Of a stretch of 52,227 nucleotides of DNA, positions 40,380 through 48,956 are shown one piece after another (the first letter of the stretch is position 1; each line of letters opens with the position of its first letter). Source of the DNA: Oscillospiraceae bacterium (lineage in GTDB: Bacteria > Bacillota > Clostridia > Oscillospirales > Ruminococcaceae). The DNA lies in NCBI GenBank assembly GCA_017545185.1, contig JAFWQJ010000049.1, positions 1-52,227 on the forward strand, written 5' to 3'. The notes below the pieces were generated by a model. It ran no database searches. It had not been told where the DNA came from and saw only the letters and a list, made by a program, of their open reading frames with translations. The position numbers and the translations under genes were made by a program.

Positions 40380-41327
40380 TCACAATGCATCCCATTTCGC
40401 TATCATTTTTTGACACATTTCAAAAAATCGTGCTTCGTCACAAACAGTATCTCTCATGATCCACTCGATTTGTGAATTCCGACGAAACCACGTTCCCTGC
40501 CGTTTCGCATAGCGGCAGGTCTCCTGCTTGACGCGGGCAAGCCCATCCTCTGCGGGCTCCGCACCGGAAAGCCACGGCAGCAGCTCCTTGTAGCCGATCG
40601 CCATGGCAGCGGTCGCGCGGCGTCTGCCGGAGGCGTATTCCTCCCGCACCTCATCGAGCAGGCCGTCCTGCACCATTCTGTCCACGCGCAGCCGGATGCG
40701 GCCGTACTGCTGTTCTCTGTCCGCAAAGCCGATGCCGATGCGCAGGATGCTCCACGGCGCGGGGATCTCCCGGCTGCGTCTTGCGTGCTCGGAGAGCGGG
40801 ATGCCGGTCAGCTCGTAGACCTCCAGTGCGCGGATGATGCGCCGGAGATTGTTCTCGTGCAGGCGCGCCGCGGATTCGGGGTCACACTGCATGAGCCGCT
40901 CGCGCATCGCCGTCCGGCCGAGCGTTTCGGCTTCCGCATTGAGCCGCTGCCGGAGCGCTTCGTCCGCGGGGATATCCGGGAACTGAATGTTGTCAAGCAG
41001 CGAGTCGATATAAAGCCCCGTCCCGCCGACGATGACCGGCAGCTTTCCTCTTCCGTGGATCTCCGCGATCTTCTCCCGCGCCATTTCCACGTATTCCGCG
41101 ACCGAACAGGCCTGCTCCGGCGGCAGCACCGAGATCAGATGATGCGGGATGCCCTGCATCTCTGCGGCGGTCGGCTTGGCGGTCGCAATGTCAAGCCCCT
41201 GATAGAGCTGCATGGAATCCGCGGAGACGACCTCTCCGCCGTAAGCCTGCGCGATCTGCACGCCGAGCGCGGTTTTTCCGGATGCCGTTGCACCGACCAC
41301 TGCGATGACCGGCGGCTGTTTGCTCAT
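40380..41327 (-). CDS. miaA: tRNA dimethylallyltransferase MiaA
   Basis: MiaA adds the dimethylallyl group to N6 of A37 in tRNAs that read codons starting with U. The 315-residue protein has the P-loop GATASGKT (residues 12-19), VVSADSMQLYQGLDIATAKPT and DIPADEAL-type substrate binding. The later IGYKELLPWLSG and RRNSQIEW segments are family blocks. Its DMAPP substrate comes from the MEP pathway completed by IspH, and MiaB (50584) completes the modification. It sits in the conserved mutS-mutL-miaA-hfq order. An AAAGGGG site precedes the ATG. Confidence 0.97.
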   Translation of the reverse strand: MSKQPPVIAVVGATASGKTALGVQIAQAYGGEVVSADSMQLYQGLDIATAKPTAAEMQGIPHHLISVLPPEQACSVAEYVEMAREKIAEIHGRGKLPVIVGGTGLYIDSLLDNIQFPDIPADEALRQRLNAEAETLGRTAMRERLMQCDPESAARLHENNLRRIIRALEVYELTGIPLSEHARRSREIPAPWSILRIGIGFADREQQYGRIRLRVDRMVQDGLLDEVREEYASGRRRATAAMAIGYKELLPWLSGAEPAEDGLARVKQETCRYAKRQGTWFRRNSQIEWIMRDTVCDEARFFEMCQKMIAKWDAL

Positions 41328-41346
41328 GGGCTGACCCCTTTCTGTG

Positions 41347-41910
41347 TCACAGTACCTTGTAATACGGGCAGATGTTCACATAGCTGCCGTCCGGCATCCG
41401 GAACCCGCCCTCGATCGTGCCGAGCTGAATGAACCCGAGCTTTTCGTAAAGATGCCGTGCGGACTGATTGTTTTCGACCACGGCATTGAACTGTAAAATG
41501 CGGAAGCCGTGCGCCCTGCCCTGCTCCAGGCAGTCGCGCACAAGCTGCTCGCCGATGTGCTCGCCGCGGCATGTGCTGCTGACGGCATAGCTGGCATTGC
41601 AGATATGCCCGCAGCGGCCGACATTGTTCGGGTGCAGGATATACAGCCCGACGATCTCGCCGTTCCGCTCCGCGACAGCGGTATAGGTCTGCTGCGCAAA
41701 AAACGCCGCACCGGTGATGCTGTCGAGCGGCTCCTCCTGCGGGAAGGCATCGCCCGCATCGACGACCTCGTTCCAGACCGTCAGCATTTCCGGCAGGTCT
41801 GCTTCGGTATACGCACGGACGGTGATGCCGGTGCTCCGGGCACGCAGCATGGACGGCGGCCCGTAGATCAGCGCGATCGGTTCCGGCGCGTGTTGTTCCT
41901 GTCTTTTCAT
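41347..41910 (-). CDS. GNAT-family N-acetyltransferase
   Basis: A 187-residue acetyltransferase of the GNAT superfamily. It starts with about 28 extra residues, then ITVRAYTEADLPEMLTVWNEVVDAG. Motif A is VSSTCRGEHIGEQLVRDCLEQG with the acetyl-CoA-binding R/G-x-x-G/A loop, then LQFNAVVENNQSARHLYEKLGF at the end. The later FIQLGTIEGGFRMPDG strand is typical of the phosphinothricin/L-amino acid acetyltransferase-like group. Substrate unknown. ATG 41910 is chosen (a GTG starts 3 bases earlier), with AGGAGG before it; the start overlaps the preceding stop codon. Confidence 0.9.
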   Translation of the reverse strand: MKRQEQHAPEPIALIYGPPSMLRARSTGITVRAYTEADLPEMLTVWNEVVDAGDAFPQEEPLDSITGAAFFAQQTYTAVAERNGEIVGLYILHPNNVGRCGHICNASYAVSSTCRGEHIGEQLVRDCLEQGRAHGFRILQFNAVVENNQSARHLYEKLGFIQLGTIEGGFRMPDGSYVNICPYYKVL

Positions 41911-42434
41911 CACGGTTCCTCCTGATAGATCACGCCCGCAGCTTTCAGCTCTGCGCGGGCCGCGCCTTTTTTGCGGGTATCAAATCGGGTCGCGGTGCTC
42001 TTTGAGAGAATGACCGCGCGCATCCCCGCTGCGGCTGCTGCCTTTGCGGTCGCGGCGATGCATCCGCATTCGTCGATGCCGCAGAACAGCAATTCGTCAT
42101 AGCCCTGTGCTTCGACAAATGCGCGGAACTTCGCATCCGCGAACAGGTCGGAGACATTTTTCTCAAAGCAGTGCGCCGAGACGACATGCAGACCGGAATA
42201 CAGCTTTGCACCCTCGGTTTCCGTGATGCAGTAGCCGAAAATGATGTGATTGGACGGCGTATCCGGGAAGATCTGCGAGATATAAAGCACATCGCCGCCC
42301 GCTGACTGCACCTTGCCGATCGCCGCATTCACGGCATCGAGCAGCGCCGCGGTGTCATACGGGAACTTGTCCTTCCGTTTCTCCCAGAGATAATCATTCT
42401 GCATTTCGTTTACGATCAATGCTGTTTTTGCCAT
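41910..42434 (-). CDS. Isochorismatase-family cysteine hydrolase with a variant Asp
   Basis: A 174-residue protein of the isochorismatase/nicotinamidase fold. The catalytic Cys is in CGIDECGCIAATA. The usual DMQNDF catalytic motif reads NEMQNDY, so the general base Asp is Glu. The Lys of the triad may be in the segment EGAKLYSGLHV. The ATG at 42434 follows GAGGG; upstream in-frame codons give no family sequence. It is followed immediately by the GNAT gene. A substrate cannot be named; if Glu can replace Asp, it may still hydrolyse an amide. Confidence 0.85.
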   Translation of the reverse strand: MAKTALIVNEMQNDYLWEKRKDKFPYDTAALLDAVNAAIGKVQSAGGDVLYISQIFPDTPSNHIIFGYCITETEGAKLYSGLHVVSAHCFEKNVSDLFADAKFRAFVEAQGYDELLFCGIDECGCIAATAKAAAAAGMRAVILSKSTATRFDTRKKGAARAELKAAGVIYQEEP

Positions 42435-42474
42435 ATTATCACCCTCGATCCTTGTGATTGCCGCGCAGAGCCGG

Positions 42475-43089
42475 TCACCGGAAGTAGATCCCGCTGATGA
42501 GTTCAGAAAGAGAAGCGGCGATCGGTTTGTCATCCGCGACCTTATCCGGCCGCCAGCTTTCAAGATAGATCTCGCCGGTTGCCCGCTGATACAAAATGGA
42601 ATGCGCGGCATAGCCCGTCCAGCCGATGCAGATAAACTGCTTTGCCTCCTGCAGGAGATGCGCTTCCGACGGGTTTTCCTCTGCGTGTTCCTCCCAGTCC
42701 TGATAGAATTCCTCGGTCAGTGCACAGACGCCGTATTTCTGAAACAGCACATCGTTGTCCGTTTCGCCGGTATGCTTCAGCACCGAAAACAAAATCGGCC
42801 CCTCATCGAACGGATAGCAGCTGCCGTTCGCGGACTGCTTCATGCAGTCATACGCGCCGCAGATATAGGAATGCCAGTAGAGATTGATATAATCCGCGAT
42901 GTCATCGGGCAGGTCAAAGCCGAATTTCTCCCGGAACGGCGCAAGATCTGTTTTCGTCGTGCGCGGGATCAGGAAATGCTGCCGGAACAGCGCGGTCATT
43001 TCGTCCGGTACGCCCTCGTATTCGCACGGGTTGAAGAAACCGGGCCTTGCCATTGCTTTTTGGCTGTAGGTCAGAAGTGCATTTTTCAT
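42475..43089 (-). CDS. SUKH/Syd-like protein
   Basis: A 204-residue soluble protein with a pattern like the SUKH or Syd fold: a helical N-terminal part (REKFGFDLPDDIADYINLYWHSYICGAY) and a strand block FICIGWTGYAAHSILYQRATGEIYLESWRPDK. The C-terminal helix is ISLSELISGIYF-like. SUKH proteins include immunity proteins that bind toxin nucleases. No toxin is encoded beside it, so this function is not shown. The ATG at 43089 follows GAGGTG; upstream, the frame runs into hairpin repeats that are not coding. It lies next to the cysteine hydrolase on the same strand. Confidence 0.65.
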   Translation of the reverse strand: MKNALLTYSQKAMARPGFFNPCEYEGVPDEMTALFRQHFLIPRTTKTDLAPFREKFGFDLPDDIADYINLYWHSYICGAYDCMKQSANGSCYPFDEGPILFSVLKHTGETDNDVLFQKYGVCALTEEFYQDWEEHAEENPSEAHLLQEAKQFICIGWTGYAAHSILYQRATGEIYLESWRPDKVADDKPIAASLSELISGIYFR

Positions 43090-43130
43090 GGATGTCACCT
43101 CGATTGTAACTGCTGTGTCGCGGGCACTTT

Positions 43131-43519
43131 CCGAATCGCTGCTGCGATTCGGCTTTCTCAGGGCTTGCAGCCCTGAGCACCCGCGTTCGCGCTGGAAGCT
43201 CGCGCTGACTTCGCCATCGCTATGCTTCACGCGCGCTGCGAATCCCTTTGGGATTCGCTTGGGGACGCCCTCTCTTACAGGGCGTCCCCCTTCCAAAAAC
43301 GCTCCCCCGGAGCGTTTTTGAAATTCCCCCTTGCGGTGCGCCTGACGATAGGGGAGTTTCGTACTCTGCGGAGTGCGACGGGGGCTCTGCCCCTCGACCC
43401 CGCAAACTTTTGAAAAAGTTTGATCAAAACTTTTATTTTTTGCCCGACCGGTTGCGTTCCTTTGTCCACATAACGGGGTCTGGGGCGGAGCCCCATTTTG
43501 AATCCGCCGGCGGCACCGC
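43131..43519 (-). repeat. Hairpin-rich element, copy A, at the mutL stop codon
   Basis: About 390 bases with at least nine stems. From the mutL stop on the minus strand: GCGGTG, CCGC/GCGG, GGATT, GGGGC/GCCCC and GACCCCGTTATGTGGA. Further on (plus strand) lie CAAACTTTT (43403-43411) with AAAAGTTTG, a GGGGGC stem at 43380, CGTACTC with GAGTGCG (43360-43377), a 12-bp CAAAAACGCTCC stem at 43294, GGGGACGCCCT with AGGGCGTCCCC (43261-43289) and GCGAATCCC with GGGATTCGC (43238-43258). Two more stems lie at 43131-43177. Several are shared in order with copy B. Confidence 0.8.
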
Positions 43520-45553
43520 TTAATTCTGAATACGCTTGAACTGCTTTTCGATCTGGTATTTCGATAACAAAAACAGCACCGGGCGGCCGTGCGGACAATG
43601 CCGGATCTGGTCATTCTCCCAGACCTGCACCGCCAGCGACTGCAGTTCTTCCTTCGTGTTATGCGTTCCCGCGCGGATCGCCGCCTTGCACGCCAGATCA
43701 TGGAACATGTCATCCAGCAGATGCATGTCCGGCTGCACCTGATTTTTCAGGCAGTTCGCCGCAAGGTCGGCCGCGATCTGATCGAGGTCAAGCTCCGCGC
43801 AGGAAAGCGGTACGCCCGTCAGCTGCACGACCGGCGCCTCGCTGAAATCAAACGTAAACCCGCAGCCGAGCAGCGTCTCCTGCTGCTCCTGCAGGGCAGA
43901 GAGCTCGTCCGCCGTCAGCAGAACGCGCACCGGCGTCAGCAGCTGCTGACGGTCGCGGCATTCGCGGGTGCGGAACCGCTCAAACAGAATGCGCTCATGG
44001 GCGGCGTGCTTGTCGATCATCACAAACTGCTCGCCGGCCTCGGCCAGAATATAATTCTCAAACAGCTCCCCGATCACCGTGATTTTCTCGCGGCGGATCG
44101 CGGAGATCGCTTCATTGCGCGCCTCCGGTTCGTCGGGCAGCTCCTGTGGAGACGGCTCCGGTCTCTCTGCCGGTACTGTCTCCGGCATCGGCCGGACAGG
44201 GACTGCGGGCTGTGCGGTCAGATTGGAAAACGCCTTCAGTGCCTCCGTCACAGCAGGCTTCTGCGGTGATTTCGGCACGACAGGCTGCGGCGCTGTATGC
44301 TGCACCGGAACAGCCGGTCTGCTTACCGGCTCCGGCATCGGTGCGGGAGCCGACGGAGCGGCCGACTGTGTATGCGGCACCTCGGTCCGCTTCTCAAAGA
44401 GCGGCGCGGGCGTATTGCTGTCCGTGCCGGCGACCGGCGCGAACCAGTCCTGCTTCGGACGCTGCGGCGTATAGATCTGCGGCGTGATCTTCGGCATGAC
44501 GGGCGGCTGTTCGGCAGGCTTTTCCTGCTCCGGGATCTGAAATTCGTAGATCAGATTATGCTGTTCGAGCGCGCCCAGCACCGCAAAATACACCGCATTA
44601 TAAATGCGCTTTTCGTCGGAGAAGCGCACCTCGGCTTTCGTCGGGTGCATGTTGACATCGACGATGCGCGGCGAGACCGTGACCGTCAGCACGCAGGCCG
44701 GATATTTTCCGGTCATGATGAGCGTTTTATAGGCTTCCTCGATCGCGGAGATCAGCGTAAACGAACGCACGGAGCGTCCGTTGATAAAGAAAAGCTGGTG
44801 CGAGCGGTTCGGGCGCGCATACAGCGGCTTCATCACATAGCCGCCGACCGTGATGCCGCCGTTTTCCTGTCCCTGATACTGAACGGGGAGCAGGTCGCGG
44901 GCGAAGTCCTTGCCGAAGATCGCATAGATCGCGGAATAAAGCTCGCCGTCGCCGGGCGTGACAAATTCGGTTTTGTTCTCGCGGATCAGCCGGAAGGAGA
45001 TCTCCGGATGCGACAGCGCGATCTTCTGAAAGATATTCGCGGCGGCATTGCCCTCGGCGGTATCCTTTTTGAGAAAGCCTGCACGCACCGGCACATTATA
45101 AAACAGGTCGCGCACGACGACCGTCGTACCCTCGGGGCAGCCGCTCTGCTCAAAGGCGGTCTCCTCGCCGCCTTCGATGCGGTAATGCGTGCCGTATTCC
45201 GCACCCGGCTGACGGGTCAGGACTTCCGTCCGGGAGACGGCGCAGATCGAAGCGAGTGCCTCGCCGCGGAATCCGAGCGTGAAGATCGTTTCGAGATCCT
45301 CTGCGGTGCTGATCTTGCTGGTCGCATGGCGGAGAAATGCCGTCCGTACCTGCTCCGGCGCGATGCCGCAGCCGTCATCGGTGACGCGCAGATAGAGCAC
45401 ACCGCCGCGCTTCAGTTCCGCGGTGATGCGCTTGGCGCCGGAATCAATGGCATTTTCCGTCAGCTCCTTGAGGACGGATGCGGGGCGTTCAATGACCTCG
45501 CCCGCTGCGATCAGCTCGGCGATTTCCTTCGGTAAAACGTGAATCTCAGGCAC
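43520..45553 (-). CDS. mutL: DNA mismatch repair protein MutL
   Basis: MutL links MutS bound to a mismatch with strand removal. The 677-residue protein has the GHKL ATPase domain with NAIDSGAKRI, DDGCGIAPEQV, TLGFRGEALASI and GTTVVVRDLFYNVPVR. A Pro/Ala-rich linker (about 340-490) follows, then a C-terminal dimerization and nuclease domain. There the CPHGRP motif (near the C-terminus) and a DxHAAHERILFE block (ADKHAAHERILFER-like, residues about 515-530) fit the metal-binding endonuclease of bacteria lacking MutH. It starts at GTG 45553, with GAAAGGATA 10 bases before it. The stop abuts repeat copy A. Confidence 0.97.
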   Translation of the reverse strand: MPEIHVLPKEIAELIAAGEVIERPASVLKELTENAIDSGAKRITAELKRGGVLYLRVTDDGCGIAPEQVRTAFLRHATSKISTAEDLETIFTLGFRGEALASICAVSRTEVLTRQPGAEYGTHYRIEGGEETAFEQSGCPEGTTVVVRDLFYNVPVRAGFLKKDTAEGNAAANIFQKIALSHPEISFRLIRENKTEFVTPGDGELYSAIYAIFGKDFARDLLPVQYQGQENGGITVGGYVMKPLYARPNRSHQLFFINGRSVRSFTLISAIEEAYKTLIMTGKYPACVLTVTVSPRIVDVNMHPTKAEVRFSDEKRIYNAVYFAVLGALEQHNLIYEFQIPEQEKPAEQPPVMPKITPQIYTPQRPKQDWFAPVAGTDSNTPAPLFEKRTEVPHTQSAAPSAPAPMPEPVSRPAVPVQHTAPQPVVPKSPQKPAVTEALKAFSNLTAQPAVPVRPMPETVPAERPEPSPQELPDEPEARNEAISAIRREKITVIGELFENYILAEAGEQFVMIDKHAAHERILFERFRTRECRDRQQLLTPVRVLLTADELSALQEQQETLLGCGFTFDFSEAPVVQLTGVPLSCAELDLDQIAADLAANCLKNQVQPDMHLLDDMFHDLACKAAIRAGTHNTKEELQSLAVQVWENDQIRHCPHGRPVLFLLSKYQIEKQFKRIQN

Positions 45554-45586
45554 AGGTTTATCCTTTCTAGGCGGCTGTTTATCAGC

Positions 45587-45910
45587 TCACCAGTCATCCT
45601 GTATCGTGGTATGCAAAAGCTGTTCCAGACCGTCAAAAACAGCTTTTATCCTTGCATCCTTCCGGATGCCCCAATATAAGTCGTCCGTTGTGACGATCCC
45701 GATATAGTTGGTTTTTTCGGGGTCATAATCTTCGCTGTTCCAGCGGGCAAAGTCCCGGACGCACAGCAGCGAGATGCTGAGAAACGGGTTCTGCGCCGTG
45801 AACCGATCTGCCGGGAACAGACCCGTGCTGCGCAGATATTGTTCGATCTGTGCGGTGTCCCATGTCTCGGAGATATCGCGGGTTTTGAAGTGATAGTATA
45901 CGTAATCCAT
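45587..45910 (-). CDS. Small hypothetical protein between mutS and mutL
   Basis: A 107-residue soluble protein with no family I recognise: YVYYHFKTRDISETWDTAQIEQYLRSTG at the start and TNYIGIVTTDDLYWGIRKDARIKAVFDGLEQLLH at the end. It looks well folded with mixed alpha/beta content and no signal. Its ATG follows a GGAGAC site. It lies 34 bases before the mutL start and could be co-transcribed with it, and it is separated from mutS by repeat copy B. Confidence 0.65.
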   Translation of the reverse strand: MDYVYYHFKTRDISETWDTAQIEQYLRSTGLFPADRFTAQNPFLSISLLCVRDFARWNSEDYDPEKTNYIGIVTTDDLYWGIRKDARIKAVFDGLEQLLHTTIQDDW

Positions 45911-45961
45911 TGTCAGTGTCTCCGTCAGTATACGGCGGGCGGCTTGCTTCGCGCTTCACTC

Positions 45962-46320
45962 GTCGCGGCTGATGCCGCTTTTATGTTCAGCGCACGCGGC
46001 GAATCTCTTTGAGATTCGCCTGATAAGAAGTATCCGCTGCGCGGATGCTATTATAGAATGGGGACCTCTATCGCAGGTCCCCAAGCCCGCCGAGCTCTTG
46101 AACGCAGGGGAGTTTCGCCGTCTGCGGACGGCGACGAGGGCGCTGCCCTCGACCCGCGAGCTTTTGAAAAAGCTCGACCAAAACTTTTGATATGGCTGCA
46201 AACGGTTCGCTTATTACCCGACCGGTTACGCCCCCTCTATCCACATAACGGGGTCCGGGGACTAGTCCCCGGCGGGGGTTTGGGGGCAGAGCCCCCATTT
46301 CAAATCCATCGGAGATACCG
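45962..46320 (-). repeat. Hairpin-rich element, copy B, at the mutS stop codon
   Basis: Same layout as copy A with different stem bases. Plus strand: GGCGAATCTC with GAGATTCGCC (45998-46020), an ATCCGC stem at 46032, GGGGACCT with AGGTCCCC (46060-46082), CGCCGTC with GACGGCG (46116-46133), GAGGGC with GCCCTC (46136-46150) and CGAGCTTTT with AAAAGCTCG (46157-46176). Then CCGACCGGTTACG, ATCCACATAACGGGGTC, GGGGACTAGTCCCC, GGGGGC with GCCCCC, and AATCC...GGAGATACCG, ending one base before the mutS stop. Confidence 0.8.
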
Positions 46321-48948
46321 CTATCTCAGCATTGCCGTCAGGTCGAGCAGGAGCTCGCGGCATTCTTCGTCGGTCAGCTCATTGACATGGGTCTTGGAAA
46401 GCTGCGCAATGACCTGCGCGTCGGCATCCGCGGAAAAGCTCATCTGCCCTGCGGATTCCGCCGCAAGCTTCGCCTGATAGCTCTCCTTCTCCGCTTTGGA
46501 CTGCGCTTCCATTTCGGTCAGCAGTGCTCTTGCGCGGTTCGTCACCTGTGTGGGCAGACCCGCCAGTTTCGCGACCTCAATGCCGTAGCTGTCATCCGCT
46601 GCGCCGTCCACGATCTTGCGCAGGAACCGGATCGTATCGCCGTGTTTTTTCACGGCGACGCTCAGATTCCGCACGCCGTCGCACTGACCCGCCAGCATCG
46701 TCAGCTCGTGATAATGCGTCGCAAACAGCGTCTTGCAGCCGATCTTTTTGCCGGAGATGAACTCCGCGACCGCCCGCGCAATGCTGATGCCGTCAAATGT
46801 GGATGTACCGCGCCCGACCTCGTCCAGAATGACAAGGCTCTGCGCAGTCGCACGCTTCAGGATCGTCGAGACCTCGTGCATTTCGACCATGAACGTCGAT
46901 TCGCCCGCGGTCAGGTCGTCCGATGCGCCGACACGCGTGAAGATCTGGTCAACGACCGAAATTTTCGCGTAGGACGCCGGCACAAAGCTGCCCATCTGCG
47001 CCATGAGCACGATCAGCGCGGTCTGACGCATGTAGGTCGATTTGCCGCTCATGTTCGGCCCCGTGATGATCGCGAGGCGGTTGGCCTTCTGGTCAAGCAG
47101 GACGTCATTCGGCACAAAGACCGTATCCGTCAGCATCTGCTCGACGACCGGATGCCGCCCGTCGTGGATCTCGATCCTGCCGTCCACGGCGATCTCCGGC
47201 TTGCAGTATTCGTTTTCGAGTGCGGTCAGCGCGAGCGAGCAGAGCACATCCACCTGCGCGACCGCCGCTGCCGTATCCTGCACGGTCTTGAGCTGCTGTG
47301 CGAGAAATTCGCGCAGCTCCGAGAAAATCACGCTTTCCAGTGCAAGTGCCTTATCCTTTGCGCCGACGATCGTGTTTTCCGCATCGCGGAGCTCCTGCGT
47401 GATGTAACGCTCACAGTTTGCGAGCGTCTGCTTGCGGATCCACTCCGGCGGCACCTGCTCGTAATACGACCGCGACACCTCAAGATAATAGCCGAACACG
47501 CGGTTATAGCCCGTTTTCAGATTCTTGATGCCGGTGCGCTCGCGCTCGCGGTTCTCGATCTCCGTGATCAGCTCCGTGCCGTGGTTCATCGCGTGGCGCA
47601 GCTGATCGAGCTCCTGATGAAAGCCGTCGCGGATGACGCCGCCGTCCTTGATCTGCACAGGCGGCTCCTCAACGAGTGCGCGCTCGATCAGATCGGAGAT
47701 CTCATTCAGCGGCGAAATTTCGGATTCGAGCTTCGTCAGCAGCTTGGACTGCGTCAGCTTCTGCAGCTGTGCCTTGATCGCAGGCAGCTGCAGTGCAGTC
47801 TGCGAAAGTGCCTTCATATCGCGCGGCGTCGCCTTCTGGAACATGACGCGGGACATCAGGCGTTCGAGGTCGAACACCTTGTCCAGCAGATCGCGCAGCT
47901 CGGTCATGGCGACGCTGTTTTTCATCAGTACCTCGACGGCATTCAGCCTGTCCATGATGCGGACGGGCGTCGTCAGCGGCTGCTCCATCCATGTGCGGAG
48001 CATACGCCGTCCCATGGCGGTCTCAGTCTGGTCAAGCACGCCGAGCAGCGAGCCCTTTTTCTCATGCGAGCGCAGCGTTTCGGTCAGTTCGAGGTTGCGC
48101 CGCGCATTCGCGTCCAGCCCCATGATGCCGTCTTTGCCGTGGATCGTGATCTCGGTAAAGCGGCCGACCAGCGCGCGCTGTGTCTCCGCGATATACTGGA
48201 ACAGTCCGCAGCAGACGCACGCATCTGCGCCGTTTTCGGAGATACCGAGCGCGGTGAAGCTCTCGGCGGCGCATTGCTTTAAGACGGTCTCGCGCTGCTG
48301 CTCCGGAGAGAAGCAGGCGTCATCCCGCAGCGTGACCATGCAGTTCGTGCGCGTTTTCAGGAAGTCCGCCACGGGCTTATAATCCAGAAAATCCTTCGTG
48401 ATGAGCAGCTCGGACGGGTGATACCGGTCAAGCAGGCTGATCAGGTCATCCGTGCGGGTCTTGCCCTCCAGCCGGTGCAGATTGACCGCGCCGGTCGAGA
48501 TATCCGCTGCGCAGAACGCGATCTCCTCGTCACGGCTCCACACCGCGGCGAGGTAATTGCAGTTGGATTCATCGAGCATACTCGATTCGATCAGCGTACC
48601 CGGCGTGACGACACGGATGACGCCGCGCTCGACCAGACCCTTTGCGAGTGCCGGATCCTCCATCTGCTCGCAGATCGCGACGCGGTAGCCGAGATTGACG
48701 AGCCGCTTCAGATACTGCTCCACGGCATGATACGGCACGCCGCACATCGGGGCGCGCGTCGGCAGACCGCAGTCGCGGCCGGTCAGTGTCAGCTCCAGAA
48801 GCTTGGAAACAAGGATCGCGTCATCAAAGAACATCTCGTAAAAGTCACCGAGACGGAAAAACACGATCGCGTCGCCGGATGCATCCTTGACCGCAAGGTA
48901 CTGCTGCATCATCGGCGAAAGCTTGGAGCGGTCGATCTCCATACCCAT
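46321..48948 (-). CDS. mutS: DNA mismatch repair protein MutS
   Basis: MutS recognises mismatches and small loops and recruits MutL. The 875-residue protein has the mismatch-binding domain with the Phe-x-Glu motif FYEMFFDDA (about residues 36-44), a connector, the lever and clamp (RALVGRFTEI onward), and the ATPase domain with Walker A GPNMSGKST (about residue 630), signature STFMVEMHE, Walker B ILDEVGRGTSTFDG and ATHYHEL. The C-terminal helix-turn-helix follows. The first of two close ATGs is used (48948); no strong ribosome-binding site is seen, so translation may be coupled to ylbF, which ends 8 bases upstream. Confidence 0.98.
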   Translation of the reverse strand: MGMEIDRSKLSPMMQQYLAVKDASGDAIVFFRLGDFYEMFFDDAILVSKLLELTLTGRDCGLPTRAPMCGVPYHAVEQYLKRLVNLGYRVAICEQMEDPALAKGLVERGVIRVVTPGTLIESSMLDESNCNYLAAVWSRDEEIAFCAADISTGAVNLHRLEGKTRTDDLISLLDRYHPSELLITKDFLDYKPVADFLKTRTNCMVTLRDDACFSPEQQRETVLKQCAAESFTALGISENGADACVCCGLFQYIAETQRALVGRFTEITIHGKDGIMGLDANARRNLELTETLRSHEKKGSLLGVLDQTETAMGRRMLRTWMEQPLTTPVRIMDRLNAVEVLMKNSVAMTELRDLLDKVFDLERLMSRVMFQKATPRDMKALSQTALQLPAIKAQLQKLTQSKLLTKLESEISPLNEISDLIERALVEEPPVQIKDGGVIRDGFHQELDQLRHAMNHGTELITEIENRERERTGIKNLKTGYNRVFGYYLEVSRSYYEQVPPEWIRKQTLANCERYITQELRDAENTIVGAKDKALALESVIFSELREFLAQQLKTVQDTAAAVAQVDVLCSLALTALENEYCKPEIAVDGRIEIHDGRHPVVEQMLTDTVFVPNDVLLDQKANRLAIITGPNMSGKSTYMRQTALIVLMAQMGSFVPASYAKISVVDQIFTRVGASDDLTAGESTFMVEMHEVSTILKRATAQSLVILDEVGRGTSTFDGISIARAVAEFISGKKIGCKTLFATHYHELTMLAGQCDGVRNLSVAVKKHGDTIRFLRKIVDGAADDSYGIEVAKLAGLPTQVTNRARALLTEMEAQSKAEKESYQAKLAAESAGQMSFSADADAQVIAQLSKTHVNELTDEECRELLLDLTAMLR

Positions 48949-48956
48949 GGCGCGGA

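Noticed and set aside
43090-43500. Open frames within repeat copy A, including an upstream extension of the SUKH-like gene
   Set aside because: They are made of hairpin arms with no codon pattern; the ribosome-binding site supports the start at 43089.
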